Shown here piece by piece: positions 1-4,146 of a stretch of 38,330 nucleotides of DNA; the first letter of the stretch is position 1; every line of letters begins with the position of its first letter. Source of the DNA: Myxacorys chilensis ATA2-1-KO14 (GTDB lineage Bacteria; Cyanobacteriota; Cyanobacteriia; Leptolyngbyales; Leptolyngbyaceae); contig JAHHHP010000053.1 of NCBI GenBank assembly GCA_019359275.1, forward strand, positions 1-38,330, given 5' to 3'. A model generated the notes under the pieces. It did not search any database. It was not told the origin of the DNA and saw only the letters and a list, made by a program, of their open reading frames with translations. The translations under genes and the position numbers were made by a program.

Positions 1-45
1 GGCACGAAACTCCGGGATGTGTTGCAGATAGTCTATCAAGCTCAT
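1..45 (-). CDS. ISAs1-like transposase, N-terminal 15 codons only (runs off the window)
   Basis: The minus strand opens with ATG at 45-43 and reads MSLIDYLQHIPEFRA before the window ends. This matches the usual start of ISAs1/H-repeat-type transposases (M-S-L-x-x-Y-L-x-x-I-P-[DE]-x-R), DDE enzymes that move their element by cut-and-paste. Only 15 residues are visible, so the family call rests on this short motif and cannot be confirmed here. The gene is transcribed away from the tRNA array, and the element's end should lie between its ATG and the tRNA-Lys gene. Confidence 0.6.
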   Translation of the reverse strand, partial: MSLIDYLQHIPEFRA

Positions 46-100
46 AGCAGTTGAAGCCGAGTCACGACACCGCTGAGTCTAGCTTTTCTACACTGACAAT
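1..100 (-). mobile_element. end of an ISAs1-like insertion sequence abutting the tRNA array
   Basis: About 55 bases separate the transposase ATG from the last tRNA of the array. On the minus strand this leader starts near CAGTGTAGAAAAGC (bases 95-82), which I take as a probable terminal inverted repeat because ISAs1-family ends begin with CAG. The second end and any target duplication lie outside the window, so the boundary is an inference. Confidence 0.45.
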
Positions 101-173
101 GAAACAGCCCTGGGGGTTGAACCTGGATCTCTCCGCTTAAAAGGCGGCTGCATATCCGCTCTGCCAACGACCC
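101..173 (-). tRNA. tRNA-Lys(TTT), degenerate 3' half
   Basis: The anticodon loop is CTTTTAA on a GCCGC/GCGGA stem. The 3-bp D stem (GCA/TGC) and the T-loop core TTCAA are visible. The acceptor (GGGTCGT with GCTGTTT) relies almost entirely on G-U pairs with one mismatch, and the T stem has a mismatch plus an extra loop base. It is the last gene of the array, directly beside the IS end. It may be a decayed tRNA. CCA is not encoded. Confidence 0.6.
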
Positions 174-179
174 GAATGC

Positions 180-251
180 TCTGACTGGTAAGGGTTGAAC
201 CTACGACCTTCGGTTCCCCCAACCGACGCGCTCCTGCTGCGTCACACTCAG
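180..251 (-). tRNA. tRNA-Pro(GGG), atypical anticodon loop
   Basis: The acceptor CTGAGTG/CAGTCAG pairs at 6 of 7 positions. The T arm GTAGG-TTCAACC-CTTAC is complete, and the D arm (GCAGC..GGAGCGC) is of the proline type. The anticodon stem TCGGT/ACCGA closes a TGGGGGA loop, so the base at position 33 is G instead of the near-universal U. GGG is the only sensible anticodon. CCA is not encoded. Confidence 0.7.
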
Positions 252-259
252 AAATTTGG

Positions 260-334
260 TACACCGAGCAGGACTCAAACCTGCTAATAACACGCTTATC
301 GGGCGTGCGCGTCGGTCACTTCCGCCGTCGGTGC
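260..334 (-). tRNA. tRNA-Ile(GAT), C at position 33
   Basis: The acceptor GCACCGA/TCGGTGT is fully paired with one G-U. The anticodon stem CACGC/GCGTG carries loop CCGATAA, giving GAT but with C33 instead of U33. The T loop reads TTTGAGT, so C56 has become T. The D arm is short (CGG-AAGTGA-CCG) and lacks the GG pair. The CCA tail is encoded at 259-257. The gene is tRNA-shaped but carries changes at invariant sites. Confidence 0.75.
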
Positions 335-338
335 TTGG

Positions 339-435
339 TACTCCCGGTGGAAATCGTTCGCGAAGCGCTTCCGAAGGAACTCGCACAAAATCTGGTCTCT
401 GAAGCCAGCACGTCTGCCAGTTCCGTCACAAGGGC
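339..435 (-). tRNA. tRNA-Leu(CAG), class II with abnormal T-arm region
   Basis: The 5' half is a normal leucine tRNA (D arm GGAACTGGCAGACG; anticodon stem CTGGC/ACCAG around TTCAGAG). The acceptor GCCCTTG/CGGGAGT pairs at 6 of 7 positions counting wobbles, and A73-CCA is encoded. About 45 bases separate the anticodon stem from the acceptor, against about 31 in a normal Leu tRNA. A canonical five-pair T stem with TTCRA loop cannot be found there. It is probably a decayed or altered tRNA. Confidence 0.65.
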
Positions 436-502
436 AAATGTTTTTTGGTTTTGTTTAGGTGAGAGCTTTGCTCTCACCTAAACAAGGAAGTACGGGCAAA
501 TG
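432..502. repeat. hairpin flanked by 9-bp direct repeats inside the tRNA array
   Basis: The array's widest internal gap (436-500) holds a near-perfect inverted repeat with 16-bp arms (451-466 and 470-485) and a TTT loop. The same 9-mer GGGCAAATG lies on both sides, at 432-440 and 494-502. The layout resembles a small inserted element with a 9-bp target duplication, the left copy overlapping the 5' end of tRNA-Leu(CAG). No T-tract follows the hairpin on either strand, so it is not a standard intrinsic terminator. Confidence 0.5.
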
Positions 503-503
503 G

Positions 504-579
504 TCGGGATGGTAGGATTTGAACCTACGACCTTCCGCTTCCAAAGCGGCAACTCTCAACCAAGCTGAGCTACATCCCG
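504..579 (-). tRNA. tRNA-Pro(TGG)
   Basis: Canonical cloverleaf: acceptor CGGGATG/CATCCCG fully paired, D arm TAGCTCAGCTTGGTTGAGAG, anticodon stem GCCGC/GCGGA with loop TTTGGAA, and T arm with TTCAAAT loop. Anticodon TGG and the C1-G72 pair typical of proline tRNAs agree. CCA is encoded at 503-501. Confidence 0.92.
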
Positions 580-587
580 GTACTTGG

Positions 588-661
588 TACTGCTGGTGGG
601 ATTTGAACCCACAACCTCCGGTTTCTAAGACCGGCACCTCTTCCAGTTGGGCTACAGCAGC
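588..661 (-). tRNA. tRNA with leucine anticodon TAG on a class-I body
   Basis: All four stems pair well: acceptor GCTGCTG/CAGCAGT, anticodon stem CCGGT/ACCGG around CTTAGAA, and T arm GTGGG-TTCAAAT-CCCAC. CCA is encoded at 587-585. Anticodon TAG reads CUA leucine codons, but the variable loop is only about five bases (AGGTT), whereas bacterial leucine tRNAs are class II with a long variable arm. The amino acid it carries is therefore uncertain. Confidence 0.88.
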
Positions 662-700
662 ACAAATTTTGGTTGTCCAAAATTCTGAATTAACACGTGG

Positions 701-775
701 TACTCCTGGTAGGATTTGAACCCGCACATTGACTGTTTTTGAGACAGCCGCCTCTACCCGTTGGGCTACAGGAGT
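701..775 (-). tRNA. tRNA with leucine anticodon CAA on a class-I body
   Basis: The acceptor ACTCCTG/CAGGAGT is fully paired and A73-CCA is encoded at 700-698. The anticodon stem GCTGT/ACAGT holds loop CTCAAAA, giving CAA (UUG codons). The T arm has the TTCAAAT loop with one mismatch in its stem. The variable loop is about six bases, so like its neighbour it is a class-I tRNA with a leucine anticodon. Confidence 0.87.
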
Positions 776-826
776 ATGAAACAGGAGGATAGAGAGAATG
801 ACCCAGTAACCTCTCATACCTCCCGA

Positions 827-900
827 CTGGGAAAGAAGGAATCGAACCTTCAAACACTTGATTCAAAGTCAAGTCGCTTTACCTGTTTGCGTACTTCCCA
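827..900 (-). tRNA. tRNA-Gln(TTG)
   Basis: The acceptor TGGGAAG/TTTCCCA (last pair G-U) has the weak U1-A72 pair usual for glutamine tRNAs, with discriminator G73. The anticodon stem CTTGA/TCAAG carries CTTTGAA, and the T arm GAAGG-TTCGATT-CCTTC is perfect. CCA is not encoded. Confidence 0.92.
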
Positions 901-931
901 ATAAGTCGCGATCGCACTCGATCGCAATTGG

Positions 932-1005
932 CTGCCGAGGCTGGAGTCGAACCAGCCTCTCCGTGATTCAGAGTCACAGCAACTTTCCATGTCGTCCACT
1001 CGGCA
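932..1005 (-). tRNA. tRNA-Gln(CTG)
   Basis: The acceptor TGCCGAG/CTCGGCA is perfect with U1-A72 and G73, glutamine-type identity features. The anticodon stem TGTGA/TCACG holds CTCTGAA. The T arm GCTGG-TTCGACT-CCAGC is perfect. CCA is encoded at 931-929. Confidence 0.92.
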
Positions 1006-1010
1006 ATGAA

Positions 1011-1085
<75 letters not shown>

Positions 1086-1090
1086 ACGAG

Positions 1091-1163
1091 TGGGAAGTGA
1101 CGGAATCGAACCGCCGTCTCGCCGTCTTCAGCGGCACGTGAGCACCAGCTTCACCAACTTCCC
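1091..1163 (-). tRNA. tRNA-Phe(GAA)
   Basis: The acceptor GGGAAGT/ACTTCCC is perfect with A73. The anticodon stem TGCCG/CGGCG carries CTGAAGA. The T arm GGCGG-TTCGATT-CCGTC pairs with one G-U. CCA is not encoded. Confidence 0.9.
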
Positions 1164-1168
1164 ATAAG

Positions 1169-1256
1169 CGGAGGCTAAGAGAATCGAACTCTTGACGGTG
1201 TATCTCACCCGCAGGCGTTTTCAAGACGCTTTCCTCGTCCGTGCCGGACAACCTCC
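1169..1256 (-). tRNA. tRNA-Ser(TGA)
   Basis: Class II serine tRNA of 88 bases: acceptor GGAGGTT/AGCCTCC with G73, anticodon stem AGCGT/ACGCC around CTTGAAA, and a long variable arm (CTGCGGGTGAGATACACCG). The T arm has the TTCGATT loop. CCA is not encoded. Confidence 0.92.
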
Positions 1257-1264
1257 ATGTTTAG

Positions 1265-1339
1265 CGAGAACGGAAGGAGTTGAACCTTCACTCTTCGGTT
1301 TCGTAGACCGACGTGTTCATCCAGTTACACCACGTTCTC
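1265..1339 (-). tRNA. tRNA-Arg(ACG)
   Basis: The acceptor GAGAACG/CGTTCTC is perfect with G73. The anticodon stem TCGGT/ACCGA holds CTACGAA, and A34 would need TadA editing to inosine to read CGN codons. The T arm GAAGG-TTCAACT-CCTTC is perfect. CCA is not encoded. Confidence 0.92.
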
Positions 1340-1345
1340 ACGCAG

Positions 1346-1426
1346 CGGAGAGCAGTGGACTCGAACCACAATTGTTCATCCATCTGTTTAGCAAACAGCG
1401 CCGATCGCCTGATCGGTTTACTCTCC
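1346..1426 (-). tRNA. tRNA-Ser(GCT)
   Basis: The acceptor GGAGAGT/GCTCTCC (one U-G) and G73 are of the serine type. The anticodon loop is TTGCTAA on a GCTGT/ACAGA stem with one end mismatch. The variable region is longer than class I but short for serine. The T arm TTCGAGT is intact. CCA is not encoded. Confidence 0.88.
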
Positions 1427-1449
1427 ATACATTTCAAACAAACCGTTGG

Positions 1450-1531
1450 TAGGTCGGGCAGGAGTCGCACCTGCAACGCAAGAAGCGGCTGTTTTACAGA
1501 CAGTTGCCCACGCTGATAGGCGAGCCGACCT
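1450..1531 (-). tRNA. tRNA-Tyr(GTA)
   Basis: Class II tRNA of 82 bases: acceptor AGGTCGG/CCGACCT perfect with A73 and encoded CCA (1449-1447). The anticodon loop CTGTAAA sits on a stem with one end mismatch, followed by a variable arm (CCGCTTCTTGCG), as in bacterial tyrosine tRNAs. The T loop is TGCGACT rather than TTCGACT. Confidence 0.88.
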
Positions 1532-1571
1532 ATGATTTGTCTTTTGATGCTCAACGATGAGCAAGTTTGGC

Positions 1572-1667
1572 AGTGCAGACAAGGACTTGAACCCGTTAAT
1601 CACACGCTTGAAAGACGTGTTACTCGTTGTGAAGCTCCCCTCGAAGAGGCTCACTTCGCTTCTGCAC
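1572..1667 (-). tRNA. tRNA-Glu(TTC) with about 21 extra bases in the D-arm region
   Basis: The acceptor GTGCAGA/TCTGCAC is perfect. The anticodon stem CACGT/GCGTG holds CTTTCAA, and the T loop is TTCAAGT on a weak stem. About 41 bases lie between acceptor and anticodon stem instead of about 19. The surplus folds as a hairpin (GTGA..CTC-TTC-GAG..TCAC, about 1658-1632). CCA is not encoded. Either the tRNA is non-functional or the hairpin is tolerated or removed. Confidence 0.75.
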
Positions 1668-1698
1668 AATGAATGCCGTGCAAGTTGAAAAAGCTGTT

Positions 1699-1771
<73 letters not shown>

Positions 1772-1796
1772 AGCTTTTTCGATTAGGGCACGACAA

Positions 1797-1867
1797 CGCA
1801 CAGACGAGGATTTGAACCTCGAACAACGGTTTTGGAGACCGTGATGTTGCCGTTACACCATCTGTGC
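1797..1867 (-). tRNA. tRNA-Trp(CCA)
   Basis: The acceptor GCACAGA/TCTGTGC is perfect with G73. The anticodon stem ACGGT/ACCGT carries CTCCAAA, and the T arm CGAGG-TTCAAAT-CCTCG is perfect. A compact 71 bases. CCA is not encoded. Confidence 0.92.
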
Positions 1868-1872
1868 ATGGG

Positions 1873-1944
1873 TCGCAGCGGCGGGAGTCGAACCCGCAAT
1901 GACCAAGTTATGAGCTTGGGGCTTTGCCATTAAGCTACGCTGCA
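1873..1944 (-). tRNA. tRNA with CAT anticodon (Met, or Ile if lysidine-modified), second copy
   Basis: The acceptor TGCAGCG/CGCTGCG (U1-G72 wobble) has A73. The anticodon stem CCAAG/CTTGG is perfect around CTCATAA, and the T arm GCGGG-TTCGACT-CCCGC is perfect. It lacks the GGG/CCC anticodon-stem pairs of initiator tRNA, so it is an elongator Met or Ile2 type. CCA is not encoded. Confidence 0.88.
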
Positions 1945-1952
1945 ATGATTGG

Positions 1953-2024
1953 ACTCCAGGGAGAGAATCGAACTCTCGCTAGTCGGTTTTGCAGACCGAC
2001 GCCTTTCCACTTGGCGACCTGGAG
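1953..2024 (-). tRNA. tRNA-Cys(GCA)
   Basis: The acceptor CTCCAGG/CCTGGAG is perfect and the discriminator is U73, the key cysteine identity base. The anticodon stem TCGGT/ACCGA carries CTGCAAA. The T arm GAGAG..TTCGATT is intact. CCA is encoded at 1952-1950. Confidence 0.92.
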
Positions 2025-2043
2025 GGGCAATCTGGAGGTTTGG

Positions 2044-2124
2044 TGGAAACGTGGGGAATCGAACCCCATTCCTGCAATCGTCCGTTTGTTGGTTTCGGAG
2101 CAGGCGACTGCCAGTCGCGTCCCC
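2044..2124 (-). tRNA. Leu-like tRNA with interrupted anticodon arm, isotype unresolved
   Basis: The acceptor GGGGACG/CGTTTCC, the T arm TGGGG-TTCGATT-CCCCA, A73 and encoded CCA (2043-2041) are good. The D region (CGACTGGCAGTCG) resembles a shortened leucine D arm. Between CCTGC and its perfect complement GCAGG lie 24 bases instead of a 7-base loop, containing an inner TCCG/CGGA pairing, so no standard anticodon can be assigned. The layout could be an insertion in the anticodon loop or a decayed tRNA. Confidence 0.6.
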
Positions 2125-2129
2125 ACGCA

Positions 2130-2203
2130 CGAGGATGACAGGGATTGAACCTGTGGCTTCCTGCCTCGGAAACAGGTGCTCTGTCTATCTGAGCTACATC
2201 CTC
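2130..2203 (-). tRNA. tRNA-Arg(CCG)
   Basis: The acceptor GAGGATG/CATCCTC is perfect with G73. The D arm is canonical (TAGCTCAGATAGACAGAGC). The anticodon stem CCTGT/GCAGG holds TTCCGAG, and the T arm ACAGG-TTCAATC-CCTGT is perfect. CCA is not encoded. Confidence 0.92.
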
Positions 2204-2208
2204 ATTGG

Positions 2209-2282
2209 GAGCCGCGACGAGAGTTGCACTCGCTGCTCTCTGGCTGAGAACCAGAGCGACTTATCTAGTCGTCCACACGGCT
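2209..2282 (-). tRNA. tRNA-Glu(CTC)
   Basis: The acceptor AGCCGTG/CGCGGCT pairs fully with one wobble. The anticodon stem TCTGG/CCAGA carries TTCTCAG. The T loop is TGCAACT. CCA is encoded at 2208-2206 after discriminator C. CTC anticodons are rare in bacteria because the TTC tRNA normally reads both Glu codons. Confidence 0.85.
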
Positions 2283-2336
2283 TTGTATAGTTGATTACTT
2301 GTATGCATAACACCTAAATAATCAACCTTTTCAAGG

Positions 2337-2412
2337 CGGGAATGGACGGATTTGAACCGACGATCTTTCGCTCGACAGGCGACTGCTTTGAACCGGGCTA
2401 AGCTACATTCCC
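2337..2412 (-). tRNA. tRNA-Asp(GTC), first gene of the array
   Basis: The acceptor GGGAATG/CATTCCC is perfect with G73, the aspartate discriminator. The anticodon loop is CTGTCGA on a TCGC/GCGA stem, and the T arm CTCGG..TTCAAAT is intact. It is the first tRNA downstream of the 63-codon leader ORF. The 54 bases before the next tRNA contain an inverted repeat GTTGATTA/TAATCAAC (about 2289-2325). CCA is not encoded. Confidence 0.9.
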
Positions 2413-2463
2413 TAAGGTGGCGATTCAGTTGTCAAGGTTCAGATTTGCTGGTGGCAGCAGGAG

Positions 2464-2655
2464 TTAGAGGAAGCCACGCCGTTCCAAGTAATACGTTTGC
2501 TGGAGGTCGCGGAGTGCTTGAGTGCGTTGGGTGGAAGAATGGTTTCCCTGATTGGGTTTGTCTCGAAGCGGCGTAGAAGCGCCAGAGAAATGAGTTTGTA
2601 AGAACTCTGAGAGTTTCGAGAGAAGTCCCGTTGGTTGGAGGGAGCGAGTAGTCAT
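2464..2655 (-). CDS. 63-aa leader ORF between the array promoter and the tRNA array
   Basis: The ATG at 2655 has an ideal Shine-Dalgarno, AAGGAG, eight bases upstream (2669-2664), and lies about 25 bases below the predicted transcription start. The product is basic, rich in Gln, Thr, Ser and Leu, without cysteines or membrane segments, and ends at TAA (2466-2464), 51 bases before tRNA-Asp. I recognise no domain. A translated ORF heading a tRNA transcript suggests a leader peptide whose translation reports ribosome status to RNA processing or transcription, or an unknown small protein. The promoter, ribosome site and position support it as real; its function is inference. Confidence 0.6.
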   Translation of the reverse strand: MTTRSLQPTGLLSKLSEFLQTHFSGASTPLRDKPNQGNHSSTQRTQALRDLQQTYYLERRGFL

Positions 2656-2677
2656 TGAGTTAGCTCCTTTTTCATTT

Positions 2678-2729
2678 CATACTACAAATATAATACAACA
2701 TACTACAAATGTCAAGGCGTACTACAACT
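2678..2729 (-). promoter_or_regulatory. tRNA-array promoter with three TACTACAA operator-like repeats
   Basis: On the minus strand TTGACA (2715-2710), a 17-base spacer and TATATT (2692-2687) form a near-consensus sigma70-type promoter reading into the 63-aa ORF and the array. The 12-mer CATACTACAAAT occurs at 2678-2689 and 2699-2710, 21 bp apart (two helical turns), and CGTACTACAACT at 2718-2729. The copies cover the -10 edge, the -35 box and the region just upstream, as expected of repressor sites. The same element, as a perfect palindrome, is in the upstream promoter at 3800-3817. Confidence 0.8.
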
Positions 2730-2901
2730 TTTTTTTGAAACGGGAGAGGACAAGAGTAGAAGACATGCATGTATTGCCCTCTCCTATTAAATTTACGGGT
2801 TATGCCAGCGAGGAAACGTGCGCTATGTATAGCCCAACTTCGGTGTAGTTCAGCTTTAACAAGTTCAGCCTTAACATCGGTCTTACCTCTTTGGTTTGAG
2901 A
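2730..2901. other. spacer between HNH gene and array promoter
   Basis: No convincing ORF. It contains a GGAGAGG/CCTCTCC inverted repeat (about 2742-2787) with a palindromic ATGCATGCAT-like centre. No T-tract follows it on either strand, so I do not call it a terminator. Reading from the HNH gene could continue through this spacer into the array. Confidence 0.5.
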
Positions 2902-3462
2902 TCAGGTATCGACAGGCTGCTGTTCTTTCCAGAACTGCTCGGCAAATGCGTTTACCCCTTTGGGGAACTGCGAAGCAAACGCTGGGTGAATCGGTGCTTT
3001 AGGTTTGGTTCTGAGTACCATTCCAGTTTCATGCAAGAGGCGATCGCTCTTCCCTGAGTTACATCTCTGACAAGCCGCCACCACATTGTCCCAAGTATGA
3101 GTGCCGCCCTTTGAGCGGGGAATGACGTGGTCGAGAGTGAGATGTTTGGTGCTGCCGCAGTACTGGCAGGTGTGGTTGTCGCGGCGAAAAACTTCCCGAC
3201 GATTTACAGGCGGTGCTTTCCAGTGCCGTTCGGGATTGCCACTCGTCAGACGAATGTGCTCAGGAATTTGTAGTACGACACTGGGAGAGCGTACTTCCCA
3301 TTGCTGGGTACTGCCGAATCCTAAAGATTCTGCCTGTCCCGTTACCAACAAAACGATCGCCCGCTTGAGGTTGATCCGCGCCAAGGGGAGATAATTTTTT
3401 GAAAACACCACCACCTGGTTCTGAAATATGTGTGGTTGCCCACTCTGTTGTTGAGATTGCAT
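2902..3462 (-). CDS. HNH endonuclease
   Basis: A 186-residue protein of the HNH nuclease family, metal-dependent enzymes that cut DNA (sometimes RNA). The N-terminal third (VVFSKNYLPLARINLKRAIV) is the usual cyanobacterial HNH leader domain. The core has zinc cysteines C99-x2-C102 and C131-x2-C134, catalytic LTLDHVIPRSKGG with D111-H112, a W-D-N near 125, and N135. I chose ATG at 3462 because AGGAG lies eight bases upstream; a GTG at 3471 would overlap that site. The ribosome site directly abuts the T-tract of the terminator at 3477-3517, so expression probably needs readthrough from the upstream leader ORF. It is co-oriented with the tRNA array. The target is unknown; nicking of DNA or RNA, or element mobility, are options. 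Confidence 0.9.
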   Translation of the reverse strand: MQSQQQSGQPHIFQNQVVVFSKNYLPLARINLKRAIVLLVTGQAESLGFGSTQQWEVRSPSVVLQIPEHIRLTSGNPERHWKAPPVNRREVFRRDNHTCQYCGSTKHLTLDHVIPRSKGGTHTWDNVVAACQRCNSGKSDRLLHETGMVLRTKPKAPIHPAFASQFPKGVNAFAEQFWKEQQPVDT

Positions 3463-3476
3463 AGAATTCACTCCTC

Positions 3477-3517
3477 AAAAAACAACCCCCGATCCTAGTG
3501 ACTAGGATCGGGGGTTG
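3477..3517 (-). terminator. strong intrinsic terminator between leader ORF and HNH gene
   Basis: A perfect inverted repeat of 17-bp arms (3517-3501 and 3499-3483, one central base; the real loop is probably 3-7 bases) is followed on the minus strand by six T residues (3482-3477). The HNH Shine-Dalgarno begins at the next base. An upstream CAACCCC segment (3559-3553), inside the last codons of the leader ORF, matches the terminator's 5' arm and could pair with the 3' arm instead, so attenuation is possible. Confidence 0.85.
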
Positions 3518-3540
3518 GGGAAGTTGATACACTTTAATCC

Positions 3541-3759
3541 CTATGTGGGTGTAGGGGTTGCCCTGCACTGCCCGCTATTCATCACTGCTTCCGGATTCGT
3601 CCATCCGGTGACTGTGTAATCAATGCCTTTACTGACGGATCGACTGCCGCTAAATCGATCCGTGCCTTCACATGCAAACAACACCGATGCTCTGCCCAAA
3701 TCCCAATGGAATTGACATGACATGGCGCTAGGTAAGATGGCGAGAAGAATACGTCTCAT
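3541..3759 (-). CDS. 72-aa leader ORF upstream of the HNH terminator
   Basis: An ATG at 3759 begins a 72-residue reading frame ending at TAG 24 bases before the terminator. The product starts MRRILLAILPSAM, then has a Cys/Trp/Gly-rich middle (two FACEGTD/SGQC cysteines) and ends TPTPT. No domain recognised. There is no clear Shine-Dalgarno, and the predicted leader is only about 35 bases, so the exact start is unsure; ATG codons at residue 13 and later are alternatives. Its place between an operator-bearing promoter and a terminator preceding HNH fits a regulatory leader ORF. It might also be a short independent gene closed by its own terminator. Confidence 0.5.
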   Translation of the reverse strand: MRRILLAILPSAMSCQFHWDLGRASVLFACEGTDRFSGSRSVSKGIDYTVTGWTNPEAVMNSGQCRATPTPT

Positions 3760-3765
3760 GGAAGG

Positions 3766-3828
3766 CTGTAGTATTTGTATTACAGGTCTGGATGTTTACA
3801 TACTACACTTGTAGTATTACATTGTCCA
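3766..3828 (-). promoter_or_regulatory. HNH/leader promoter with palindromic TACTACA-TGTAGTA operator
   Basis: Minus-strand TGGACA (3828-3823), a 17-base spacer and TAGTAT (3805-3800) form a promoter for the 72-aa ORF. A perfect 18-base palindrome, ATACTACACTTGTAGTAT (3800-3817), covers the -10 box and half the spacer. A second imperfect dyad CTGTA..TACAG (3766-3785) lies just past the start site. The core TACAnnTGTA is the type bound by BlaI/MecI/CopY winged-helix repressors. No such repressor gene is in the window. Confidence 0.75.
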
Positions 3829-4146
3829 CTCTTTATTGAAATTAAGATGTTCAGTTATGGATACCCGAAAACGAGGTGAGACCACGGAGATGCAAGTCAC
3901 GAGTATTTGAATCGTCCTAACACTCCGTCAACCAAATAATAACCATGACCAATTTCTATGTTTGTCTATGTTGGAGTTATGGCAAGCAGGACACAGAATG
4001 GCTTCCAGAACCATAGGAGCGTTTACTGGTAGGGGTAGAAGTATTCTCCACTCAAATCCACAGGTCTAGAACACGACTCAATTATTTGGACGTGAAGACA
4101 CGACCGCGCGAAAAGCGGCATCAATCATGAGATCGTAGAGCGATCG
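3829..4146. other. intergenic region without a clear gene
   Basis: No ORF I can support. On the minus strand around 4004-3957 the frame reads ILCPACHNSNID, a zinc-ribbon-like string (CPxC) as found near the start of IS1-type InsA proteins, but it is stopped soon after and has no start. It may be a decayed IS or nuclease fragment. Confidence 0.35.

Noticed and set aside
451..485. Array hairpin as Rho-independent terminator
   Set aside because: No T-tract follows the stem on either strand; the T-run is on the wrong side.
2044..2124. Group I intron in tRNA-Leu(UAA), common in cyanobacteria
   Set aside because: Only about 17 extra bases are present against several hundred for a group I intron, and no TAA anticodon can be assembled.
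2742..2787. GGAGAGG/CCTCTCC hairpin as terminator after HNH
   Set aside because: The minus strand continues with A residues, not T.
3101..3394. 97-codon plus-strand ORF inside the HNH gene
   Set aside because: It is an antisense shadow of the well-supported HNH reading frame.
3957..4004. IS1 InsA-like or nuclease fragment (CPACHN)
   Set aside because: Too short, no start codon and quickly stopped; noted in the intergenic entry only.
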